Part shown: positions 33,656 to 43,467 of the stretch, in pieces
Numbering within the stretch: the first letter of the stretch is position 1
Layout: each line of letters opens with the position of its first letter
NCBI GenBank assembly: GCA_030280995.1
Contig: JASXTE010000007.1
Location: forward strand, 14,632,501 to 14,696,500
DNA: 64,000 bases
DNA from: Hemileia vastatrix
Lineage: Eukaryota; Basidiomycota; Pucciniomycetes; Pucciniales; Zaghouaniaceae
Direction: 5' to 3'
Made by a program: the position numbers and the translations under genes
Notes under the pieces: model-generated
What the model saw: only the letters and a program-made list of their open reading frames with translations
What the model was told of the DNA's origin: nothing
Database searches by the model: none

Positions 33656-36600
33656 ATGTCTTCAATTTTTTCAGGATTCAAATTATTATGGATGCCCTCA
33701 TTTTTTGGGGTAGCTGGGGCTGATCACTCTAATGTTGTAATCTCTCCTCAGGATGAGATCCCGGATTGCAATAGGTCAGCTCACTTGGAGATAAATCAAG
33801 TGGATTCTCAATTTTTTTCTTTTAATATTAATTTGGAGTGCAAATACGTTTTGGACTTTTCTATATGTTTATTGGATTTACCCTGTTTTTCTATTAAATT
33901 TAAAAATGGTGAAAAAGGCAAAATGGGCCAAATTAGGTTGGATAAAAATTGGAAGGGTATGTTTTATGAACTCCAGCAAGAGGTTAAACTGCAATTATCT
34001 CCTTCTATTATGGACCTCCAGCAAGAGGGTAAACTGAAAAAATCACATCAAAATCCAATAAAAAATCTCAGTATAATTAAAACTCAAAAAAATAATTTTT
34101 GTGAAAATTCAATTCCGGACCTCCAGCAAGAGGATAAACTGCCAACTTTATTTATGGGTGATTTACTGTTGGATAAGGGAAGCAAAGGTGTTTGAAAATC
34201 TGTTTATAAATTAGACAAGGGAAAGGAAAAAAGGGTAAAATTTAAAAATGAAATAAAATATTTTTCTAATTTTTCTTATTCTGATTCTGATGATGAAGAA
34301 GATTCATTTGATGAAATTTTTAATGGCGATACAAAAGAAAATGTTTTACCTCAAGTTTATTTAGATGTGGACGCAGCCAAATATAAGAAAGTAGCAAATA
34401 AAGTTCGACCTATTAATGAACCGCTACCTGCCAAATTAAATTCACCCTTGAGAAGACCAAGGTTATCAAGAGATCCTTATGAAAGTCCCTTGGTAAAGAA
34501 TCCGCCTGAATTTTCTGAGACGTCAAGAATCACTTTTGAGAGACTGGATGTTGTTAATTTTGGACCTGATGGTTGGTTGTCTAGAGAAGAGAAGAAGTTG
34601 TTGTTGGATGTGATGGTCAAGCGAGAGAAGGCCATTGCTTTTGTAGAAGAGGAGAGGGGTGTGTTGAAGCATTCCTATGGGGAGCCTTACAAGATTCCTG
34701 TGGTATGTCATGAACCGTGGCAGCAGAAACCAATTCCTATTCTGGCTGCATTAAAAGAAGCCTATATTGAAGTTGTCAGAGAACGGATACGCACTGGACT
34801 GTATGAGCAATCAACGTCAAGTTATTCTAGTCCGGTATTTTGTATCAAGAAACCGAATGGAAAGCTTAGAGTTGTTCATGATCTTAGGGAATTAAATAGG
34901 GTTACAATAAAGGATGCTGGGATACCACCTAGTGCTGAGGAGTTTGTTGAAGCATTTGCAGGGAGAGTGTGTTATGGTTTGGGAGATATTATGGGTGGAT
35001 ATGATGAGAGAGAGTTACATCCGGACTCAAGGCCTCTCACTACATTCGATACGCCACTAGGACGTTTACAGTTAACAAGATTACCTCAAGGAGCAACAAA
35101 TTCGGTTGCAGTTTATCAAGCTCAGATGGCTTGGATCCTTCAAGACAAAATTCCACAATATGCTGGAATCTTTATAGATGATGGAGGAATTAAGGGACCA
35201 ACAACTGAATATGATAACCAGGTGTTGGAAGAGAATCGCGGGATACGCAAATTCATTTGGGAGTTTGCAATTACATTAGAAAGAATCTTGTTTCGAATTG
35301 AAGAGGCTGGTTTAACTATTTCAGGTTCAAAATTTTCATGTTGTGTGCCAGCCTTAGAAATATTAGGCCATGTGGTATGTAGAGAGGGTAGGATTATGTC
35401 CAAGAAGAAAGTTAACAAAATTCAGTCCTGGCCAAGACCCAAGAATATGACCAAAGTTAGAGGGTTTTTAGGCGTTTGCGTATATGTTAGAATTTCTATC
35501 AAGGACTTTTCTTCATTAGCAGCTCCATTGAGACGGTTAACGAGAAAGGATGCAGACTGGGAGTGGGATGAAGAGTGTGAGAAGGAGTTTGTGAAGTTGA
35601 AGGAGGTTGTAGGGAAGGATTTAGTCCTGCACAAGTTGGATTATGGAAAAGAAGCTGGCAGAATTTATTTAGCAGTTGATTCAAGTCAGGTTGCAGCTGG
35701 GGCGGTTTTGTCTCAGATGGATAAAGCTGGTTACATCAGGCCAGTTAGGTATGAATCTGTAGTATTTACTGAGGTCGAATCAAGATATTCTCAACCAAAA
35801 TTGGAATTATGTGGTGTGGCAAAAATACTGAAGAAACTTCAGCAAATTTTGTGGGGGCAACATTTTGAGTTGCAAGTGGATGCAAAATTGTTAATCCAGA
35901 TGATTAATTCCCCAAGTTTACCGAACGCACCCATGACGAGATGGGTAGCTTTTATTCAACATTTTTCGTTTGATTTAGTTCATAAGCCTGGCAAGACTTT
36001 TACTATGCCAGATGGTTTATCAAGGAGACCACCCACTGAAGAAGATTCAGACTCAGAAGAGTTCGACGAAGATATACCTATTATCAAAGCCAGCACTAAA
36101 GGAGCTGAAGACTTTCCATACCTCCCCCATGAGGTTAAACTGGCAGGACTATTGTGTTTAGATTATGGTGATGATGACCTCCACCAAGAGGATAAACTGG
36201 AAAATAGTTTTTATGTTAATAAAGGTGTTGGAAAAGGTGTAGATAAATTCGGTAGAAAGGAGGTAGAAGAAGATGTGGTGTATGTAGAGGAAGATGGATT
36301 GGTATTGTGGGATGGTAGTAAGTTAAGGAATGGTGTATATGTTGGAGAATTAGAGAATTTAAATAAAAAGGTGGATAAAGAGAAAGAGGTATTTTCGAAT
36401 ACGGTTTACAAAGGATCCAAAGGTTCAGAAGAAAAACGTCGACATAGCTCGATTAAAGATTTATTTAGGGGTCAACGATTATTGGCTCATTCATGTGCAG
36501 GTGATATTGGTGATAGAGAAGTCCCTATTGATGTTATATTAATCGATTTTCAAGATGAAGTCTGGGGTCAGACTGGTTTTTATTTTTCGTAAGTCAAATA

Positions 36601-37858
36601 TTTGTTGACTTTAGAGAGGCCAGAAGAGTGTGAAGACGATGAATGGGTCGCTATCAAGAGGAAGTCATCTACGTTTTACCTATCTGGTCGACGTTTAATG
36701 AGGAGGAGGTATCCAAATCCTCAAGTAGTTATAACTCAACAGAAGGGGCAAGAATTAGTTTTGAAATCACTGCATGAAGATCTCGGGCATAGAGGCGTTG
36801 GAGAAACGTTTAGAAGAATTTCTGATCGATTTTGGTGGCCTGGCATGAAGATGGCTGTTAAACATTGGGTTCAGTCATGCGAAGAATGTCAAAGACGAAG
36901 TTATTTAAGGCCAAAAAAACCTGGACGCGTGACCGGTGAATATACGCTCTTTGGGAGAGTTAGTTTAGATGCCATACATATAAAAGAGGGACGGTATAAA
37001 TATTTAATAGTGGCCAGAGATGATTTATCTGGTTGGGTAGAGGCAGCGCCTCTTATTAATTTAACTGCCAAAAATGTGGCAGAATTTTTTTTGAATAATT
37101 GGGTATATAGGTATGGGGTGATGAAGTTGGTAACGGTAGATGGAGGTCCTGAATTTGGGACAGAGTTTAAAGAGGCCATATTGAAATTTGGATCAAAGGT
37201 TAGGGTAGCAACCCCATATTATCCTGAAGCTGAAGGCATGGTTGAAAGAGGGCATCAAGTTATTAAGGATGCTTTAGTTAAAATGTGTGGGACAAGTGCC
37301 GAAAAGTGGAGGCACTATTTACCTTTAGTTTTATTTGCTGATAGAATAACTGCCAAAAGGACAACCGGATTTTCACCTTATGAACTTTTTTTTGGACAGA
37401 AAGCAGTTTTACCGGTTGATTTAGAAGCTGAATCATATCTTGGAGTTGACTAGGACATGGTCAAAACTACTGAAGAATTATTGTGTGCAAGAATGATGCA
37501 GCTAGAAAAGAAAGAAGAATATTTAGAAAAGACATATTCGTGGATGATGAAGATCAGAAATCAATCAGTTAGATATTGGGATGAGCAGTTGGCACATCGA
37601 TTAAGGAAACCTTTGAACCCAGGTGATATGGTCCTGGTGTATAATAGGAGTTTGAAAAGTCAGTGGGGAAAGATGTTTGCAGATAGGTGGAATGGACCGT
37701 ATAAAATCAAGGAGCAAGTTTCCGGCGGTTCATATGTGTTAGAAGAGTTGAATGGAGTAGTATTGAAGAAGAGGGTAGCGGCCGATCAAGTGAAAAGGTT
37801 CTATCCTAGAGGCACCAGGAGTGCCAAATTCTTCCTCCGCAATGAGGATAAACTATGA
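33656..37858 (+). pseudogene. pol: pol of element P: RT, RNase H, integrase with three nonsense codons
   Basis: A single frame, -1 relative to gag, interrupted by TGA at 34193, TAA at 36590 and TAG at 37451 (a conserved Trp codon in the other family). Order: pre-RT region with three L-Q-Q-E-x-K-L repeats (33960-34145); RT (34560-35500) with VHDLRELNRVT, LGDIMGGYDERELH, RLPQGATNS and FIDDGG; RNase H (35650-35890) with AVDSSQVAAG, KLELCG and VDAK; an acidic linker with two more L-H/P-x-E-x-K-L repeats (36121, 36177); integrase with LHEDLGHRG...CEECQRRS, DAIHI, TVDGGPEFG, EAEGMVERGH and RWNGPY. The catalytic residues are all present. The C-terminus FFLRNEDKL is itself encoded by a copy of the hairpin motif. 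A ...TTTTTTCAG acceptor-like sequence at 33665-33674 may mean splicing near the gag/pol junction. Confidence 0.88.
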
Positions 37859-38050
37859 CAATTATCAAATTTTATTAACCTCCGCAATGAGGATAAACTA
37901 TAATATCAAAGAACTTTTATGGCTTCCTCCGCAATGAGGATAAACTATAATATCAATGAAACTTTATGGATTTCTCCGCAATGAGGATAAAATATGATGT
38001 TTATAAAAACCTTATTGACCTCCGCAACGAGGATAAACTATCTTCTTTAT
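37840..38050 (+). repeat. CCTC/GAGG hairpin array at the end of pol, element P
   Basis: Five copies about 45 bp apart: CCTC(cgcaat)GAGG then ATAAACTAT, starting near 37841, 37882, 37926, 37973 (TCTC arm, G-U pair) and 38021 (loop cgcaac). The first overlaps the pol stop codon. The spacers between copies are similar to each other (ATATCAA-GAAACTTTATGG type). Confidence 0.88.
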
Positions 38051-38870
38051 ATCAAAATGCTTTACTGTCGTTACACTGCATATGGGCGATGAAACTATGA
38101 TGAAACTTAACAAAATTCAAGAAGACCTTCTTTGAAATTTTCAAAAACTTAAAATTCTTAAAATATGGGTGAAGATAGTGTTGGAAAATTTTAAAAATTT
38201 ATTGGAAGAAGTGTTCACAGGGGAAACTTCTTAATTTAAACATTGGCAAGTGTGGGGGTAATTGATGGGCTGGCTGCTCTATACACAATTACCCCATAAT
38301 GTTCGTTTCCAAAATTTTCCCTGTTTCTAGTTGAATCCTGGCTTTGTCTTTTAATTATAGGAAGTCCACTAAGACTATAAACTGGAACGAATCAAGAGAC
38401 ACCGCTCTCAACACCGGATTCAAGATTCTTTTTATTTTATTTTGCTTTTGATTTTTTTATGTTAGATTGTGATTTCTTTTCTTTAATATATATTATGAAT
38501 TATTGTAAAGGTTATGCTCACTGGTGGTCTCTAATCATTTTTATAAATTGGAGGGAGCCCACCCAGTGATCATCATTATAAAAATTATCTTCTAAAAACT
38601 TTCATTTATTTTCTTTTCTTTTCAATTTCTCAAAATTGTGTAACCACATCAAGTTGCACTTGGATGTGGGTATGATGTCGAGGGTACGGCTCATCAAATG
38701 GCCGGGGGGCATCTTTTAAAATTTTATTTTGAAATTTTTTTATTATTATTACTATTTTTATCTTTCTTTTCACATTCGTTTATCTTTCTTTAAAAATTAA
38801 ATTTTAACTTTTATTTCAAAACTATCTTTTCTAAAATCTTTTATTTTAGGTTAAAAACAAAATTAAAATT
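38051..38870 (+). ncRNA. Structured 3' region of element P, first part
   Basis: Noncoding. Contains the long hairpin GGGGTAATTG/CAATTACCCC (38255-38295), an AGTC(cactaa)GACT dyad (38362-38375), the hairpin around 38516-38573 (arms CACTGG/CCAGTG), and the CCACATC/GATGTGG hairpin (38645-38670) followed by GGCTCATCAAATGGCCGGGGGG-like sequence. Each has a counterpart in the 3' regions of elements 2-4 in the same element-sense orientation. Confidence 0.6.
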
Positions 38871-39055
38871 AAAAAAAATAAAATAAAATAAATAAATAAA
38901 TAAAAATATATAAAATATAATAAAAAAATAAAAATAATAATAAAATAAAAATAAAATAAAAAAATAAAATAAAAATAAAATAAAGAAAATAAAAATAAAA
39001 AATAAAAATAAAAAAAAATAATAAAAAAATAAAAAAATAAATTAATTAAATCAAA
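38866..39055. repeat. A-rich low-complexity tract of element P
   Basis: AAAATA/AATAAA-type repeats on the plus strand (element sense). It lies in the hairpin-rich 3' region, as do the T-runs of elements 2 and 3 and the (TTTTTA)n array of element 4 (also A-rich in element sense), though on the far side of the CCACATC and GATCACTGG hairpins. No gene. Confidence 0.75.
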
Positions 39056-39177
39056 ATTATTATTATATTTCTTAGTTTATTTTTCAGTCTTCATTCTTTT
39101 TAGTTTATTCATTTAGTTTAGACAGGAAACAGGGTCTAGGGGAACTCAATACCTATGGGATTTTACTTCAAGACATA

Positions 39178-39950
39178 TTTTAGTCCTCCAAGACTTTAAA
39201 CTGGCTACTGTTCAAGACATTCTTTAAGGTTTTTTACACGTATTTTGGATCTGTTAGTCCTCCAAGACTTTAAACTGGCTACTGTTCAAGACATTCTTTA
39301 AGTTTTTTTTTATACGAATTTTGGAGCTGTTAGTCCTCCAAGACTTTAAACTGGCTACTGTTCAAGACGTTCTTTAAGGTTTTTTATACATATTTTGGAT
39401 CTGTTAGTCCTCCAAGACTTTAAACTGGCTAATTTTCAAGACTGTCATTAAAGATTATATATTGGAGTTGTTAGGTCCACCAAGACCTTAAACTGGGCTG
39501 TTATCAAGCTGTTGGGTCCACCATGATTTTAAACTGCATTTCTCATCAATCAAATGTTTGGTCCACCATGACTTTAAACTGGTAGTTCATTCATTGTTTA
39601 GTCCACTATGACTTTAAACTGGAAAATTAATATCTGCAGGATAATTCAACATTCATTGGTCCACTATGGCCTTATACTGGATTACTTGTCAATCAAATGT
39701 TTGGTCCACTATGACATTAAACTGGATTATCAAATTTATTCAATCTTTGGTCAAGCCTAGGCCTTACTTAGTAATTTATCAAGTTATTTATGCACCTAAA
39801 CGATCTTTGGTCCACCAAGACCATAAACTGGCAATCGATTATATGTTTGGTCCACCAAGACTTTAAATTGGAATGTCAATCTTGTTTGGATAACTCAATT
39901 CAATCTTTTAATTTATCACTGTCCCCTAAGACTCTAAACTGGTTATTCAA
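39178..39950 (+). repeat. AGTC/GACT and GGTC/GACC hairpin array of element P
   Basis: About fifteen dyads. The first four form a 74-bp tandem array (AGTC(ctccaa)GACT then TTAAACTGG, near 39183, 39257, 39331, 39405). Then come variants with changed arms: GGTC(caccaa)GACC at 39474 and 39809, GGTC(caccat)GATT at 39517, AGTC(cactat)GACT at 39600, GGTC(cactat)GGCC at 39659. Most arm changes keep pairing, including G-U pairs; GGTC..GACA at 39703 does not. The tail NTAAACTGG is nearly constant. Confidence 0.88.
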
Positions 39951-40597
39951 TTATTTCTGGAATTGGGTGCTGATAAGCTTTAGGAGGTTAAAATTTTAGG
40001 TGGTGATGATGCTAAGGAAAGCATGATGGTTAATTAGGTGAAATTTGTGGCGCTTTAACATGGTCTAAGGTTAATATTATTATTGGAAGCCTGGAAAAAG
40101 TATTTTATGGGTTTGCTGTATAGCAAAGTTTGAAAATTGTGATGAAGGAATCAGAAGTTAGGATGGTAGTTGGATTTTAGGGAATGATTTTTTAGTGCCT
40201 CATTGTTAGGCCATTTTTGGTGTGAAGCTTGGAGGACCTTATGGAGAGATTTGAATCATAGAATTCGGCTCAGTGGGGGGCCCTATGAGGTTGGAATCAC
40301 AAGTATTCGGCTCATAGGAAGATCCACTCTCTCAATGCTGTGACAAGAAGGAAGACTGGTATATGGGAGTCTGAAGGGATTGAAACCTTGCTCTCAGTAG
40401 TGGAATCATCACAAGATTTATATTATTTTATTTTATGTTATATCAAGCCAGAGAAGAAGAAACAATGTTTTTATTATAAAGAATTAAAAGAAGACCAGCT
40501 AAAATAAATTTATCAAATTATTTTATTAGAAAAGATAATTCTTTTGGAATTGCTCAATCACTTATGCAAAGTTTTACAAATGGGGACATTCTCAATT
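39951..40597. other. Element P sequence between hairpin array and polypurine tract
   Basis: About 650 bp without an open frame of note. It contains two similar blocks (CGGCTCAGTGG near 40267 and CGGCTCATAGG near 40310). Nothing else recognised. Confidence 0.5.
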
Positions 40598-40607
40598 GGA
40601 GGGAGGA
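40598..40607 (+). other. Polypurine tract of element P
   Basis: GGAGGGAGGA immediately before the 3' LTR (TGTGGTA at 40608). The preceding TTCTCAATT is shared with elements 2 and 3. Confidence 0.88.
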
Positions 40608-41707
40608 TGTGGTAGCCTAAAGTTTAGTATGGCACCTAAGTACGTAAATGGAGTTATTACGGCGTGCAAGATTGGCGTTATTATTTTTTATAAAAGGGTT
40701 TTATTTAATTTATTTGAGTTTTAAATATGAAGAAATTGGTCAAGAGCGAATGCCTAGACGAAAACAATTTATTTAACGGAGAAAACTTATTTTTACGGTC
40801 TGAAGAATTTATAAGTATCAAGTCGAGTCACTCAAGAACCTTGGGAAATTTTCCCAGAATTTTTACTATTTTTCTTATATTTTTTAAATGAATTTTTAAG
40901 TTTTATAGAAATACTTACGTTTTTAGAAATTACTTAACTTTAATGAATTTTCACAGGGTGATTAGAGCTGCGCAGACTACGAAAATTAGTTTGGAATGTA
41001 AAGGGGAAGTGGCTCTATCACTTGTAATTTTTCTAGATTTTTTATTAAAGTTTTAAAGGTTCTAATTGAATCCGCTTGGACTCCGCTTGGACTCCGTACG
41101 GACTCCGTACGGGCTCCGGATTGACTCTGGGTGAGCTCTGGAGGGGAAAACTTAGGCACGTGACTAGGAATACTTAAGAGCCTCTCAAACTCGAAATTGA
41201 GGGGGGGGATACATCATACAGCTTAATCTTTAACCACCACAGTCTCATTTTTAATTACTCAACAAATTTAATAAATTTTAATACCCTTATAACTTTATAT
41301 TTTATATATAACATTTTAGAAATACTACTCAACAATTTAAATCACTTCATACAGGGTATCTTTAGAAAGGTCTTCATCACTGGGACTTGATTATCGCTGT
41401 CTCATAAAAACTCAAATTATAAAAAAAACATAAAAGTCAATCTTTACAGATCTTTCACTGGTACACCTTAATTGTTGTTATCAGTATTTCTTTTCTCAAC
41501 AGCCACTTTTATTTAAATCTCAATAAGTGTTAATTATTTTATAGTTTCATTATTTTTTTCAATCAGATCCAAGTAGACTGGTTAGCTTAGTGATTTAGAA
41601 TTCCCATTTTGTTATTATATTGGAAGGACGGGGTTTTCAGCTAAATCCACATATCTCCTCCAGATTCTGCTTACAGCAAGGCGACTGTAAGAGTTTACCT
41701 TACCATA
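40608..41707 (+). repeat. 3' LTR of element P
   Basis: 1100 bp, TGTGGTA to TACCATA. Same as 31111-32244 except for a few substitutions and the absence of one block of about 33 bp in the GGACTCCG repeat cluster. Followed by CCGG (41708-41711) and the rest of element 3. Confidence 0.92.
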
Positions 41708-41711
41708 CCGG

Positions 41712-42229
41712 CTGCTTACAGATTTGATGAGCTTCCAATCTGTAAGTACCACATTAATTCATCTAATTTCTTCAACAAAAATAATTACTGATCCAATTCT
41801 TCTTGTCTAGTTGGCACCCCTCCTCCTGAAACTACTATTGGAGTTGGCCAATCTCTAGAAATTTCTTTGACCCTGGATTATGGAGAAATGAAACAACACC
41901 TAAGCACCATGTGTTCCAACATGCTGAAAGCCTTTTCCCTCCATTGACCTTTGAATGACTTTGAAAAATCCCTGAGAAAGCCCCTACTGGACGACCACTG
42001 GAAGATTTCTAGGATCATTAAACACACCTTCCAGCATTCCATTCCTGCCTCTTCTTCTTCCTCCTCCTCTGAACTTCAATCCAAACCCATTCCTGACCAT
42101 TACAACCCATATAATCTCTCCAGAAGGACGAACTTCAAAGAACACCGTGCTCTCCAAAACCCCAACAAAAAACAAAAACAACATCATGATCCAGACCAGC
42201 CTCCAGAAGCCTCATCATCCAGACAATGA
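41712..42229 (+). pseudogene. Antisense gene B of element 3, 3' part
   Basis: Resumes after element P with the AAYRFDELPI segment, then a 69-bp intron (41742-41810: GTAAGT, TACTGATCC branch-like, TTGTCTAG) and the last exon to the stop at 42227-42229. The exon encodes the conserved helical block (GEMKQHLSTMCSNMLKAF), the DDHWKISRIIKH block and a basic C-terminus (NKKQKQHHDPDQ). A TGA near 41946 (GGA in element 2) interrupts it. Confidence 0.72.
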
Positions 42230-43467
42230 GCTTCTGCAAAAACAATTAGAAACATAATAATAAAATAACACAACAAAATAATTTCAGAGATTTTTTTTTT
42301 TTTTTTTTACAGATTGAATTCTACTAAACTACTAATCATAAGAAAATTTGAAAATAAAATGTAAATGGACTAAATAGAATAATATGAAATAAATAATTAT
42401 ATAAAACAAATTGGTATCCCCCAGCCAATTGATGAGCTGATCCCCTGATACCTTACCCACATCCAAGTGCACCTTGATGTGGATACACAATAAAATATTT
42501 TAAATGATTAACAATAAAAAATTCAGAAATTAAAGAAGATAATAAAAGTAATGAAACACAGAATTAAATGAAATAAAAAAAAAGAAAATAGCATTGCCCA
42601 GCCAATTGATGAGCCTTTCCCCACCATTTCTTGCCCACATCCAGGTGACCCTGATGTGGTAACACCCTATATTTTGATTTTATAATTTTAAACACCCCCA
42701 TAAAAAAAATAAAAGAAAAAAAGAGAAAAAAGAAAATAATCTAAAACCACTATCTAGCAAAAACATAACTACAAAATAAAAGACTGTCCAGCTCCATAGA
42801 TGGTCCAGCAAGAGAATATCCTGTCCATAGAAATGATCACTGGGTGGGCTCGCTCCAATAAGTAAAAATGATGGGAGACCACTAGTGATCCACCGCCAAT
42901 CCAAAAGAACTGAAGATATAGAAGCCAGTCCCAAACCAGCTTAAAGTCATAGTGGACTTATACCTGAATAATTAACAACAGAACTAGAATTCAACTAGGA
43001 AAACAAAACACATGAGACAGACATTCTGGGGTAACTGTTATACAGAGCAGCCAGCTCATCAGTTACCCCCACACTTGCCACAAAAAAATCTTGAAGCCCC
43101 CCCTGGGTACCTTCAAACCAGCAAAACACAACATCCAACACAATAAACCAAAACCAATAAAAGTGAAGATTCCGGCACAAGAAAACCAAAGGAATTTCCA
43201 GTTTAAAGTTATAGAGGACTAAAACCTGTGAAAAGAAACCAATACTAGTGTTAAACCAAATTAAGAGAAGGGGTTGGAAACAGACAATCTGGGGTAACTG
43301 TTGATAGAGCAGCCAGCCCATCAGTCACCCCCACACTTGCCAAGGCTAAATCTAGAGGCCCCACACATGGGTACTTTCTAACAAAAGTTTCCAACAAACA
43401 GATGCATAGCATCACCACAAAAAAACCAAAATTAAAGAATGGTCCGTAGTTTATCCTCATTGCGGAG
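42230..43467 (-). ncRNA. Structured 3' noncoding region of element 3
   Basis: No gene. Same order as element 2: T-run (42290-42308), CCACATC/GATGTGG hairpins (42459-42484, 42633-42657), GATCACTGG hairpin (42836-42891), short dyads (42938-42960, 43198-43221), GGGGTAACTG hairpins (43028-43069, 43291-43331; the second pairs through a G-U in GGGGTGACTG), and the CTC(cgcaat)GAGG dyad at 43449-43468. Confidence 0.6.

Larger units (their letters stand above)
31111..41707 (+). mobile_element. Element P: second gypsy family, 10.6 kb, inserted in element 3
   Basis: LTRs 31111-32244 and 40608-41707 start TGTGGTA and end TACCATA. tRNA-Lys PBS at 32247-32263, gag 32418-33599, pol 33656-37858, a noncoding 3' region of about 2.7 kb packed with hairpin repeats, and a polypurine tract at 40598-40607. 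Flanks are CCAG on the left and CCGG on the right, a 4-bp duplication with one difference; element 2 reads CCAGCTGC uninterrupted here. LTR similarity is high by eye apart from one indel of about 33 bp, so the insertion is young. It lacks the antisense genes of elements 0-4. Confidence 0.93.

Noticed and set aside
39178..39450. CRISPR-like array with 74-bp period
   Set aside because: Spacers are near-identical, arms are short, no cas genes, eukaryotic setting; it is a tandem array of the element P hairpin unit.
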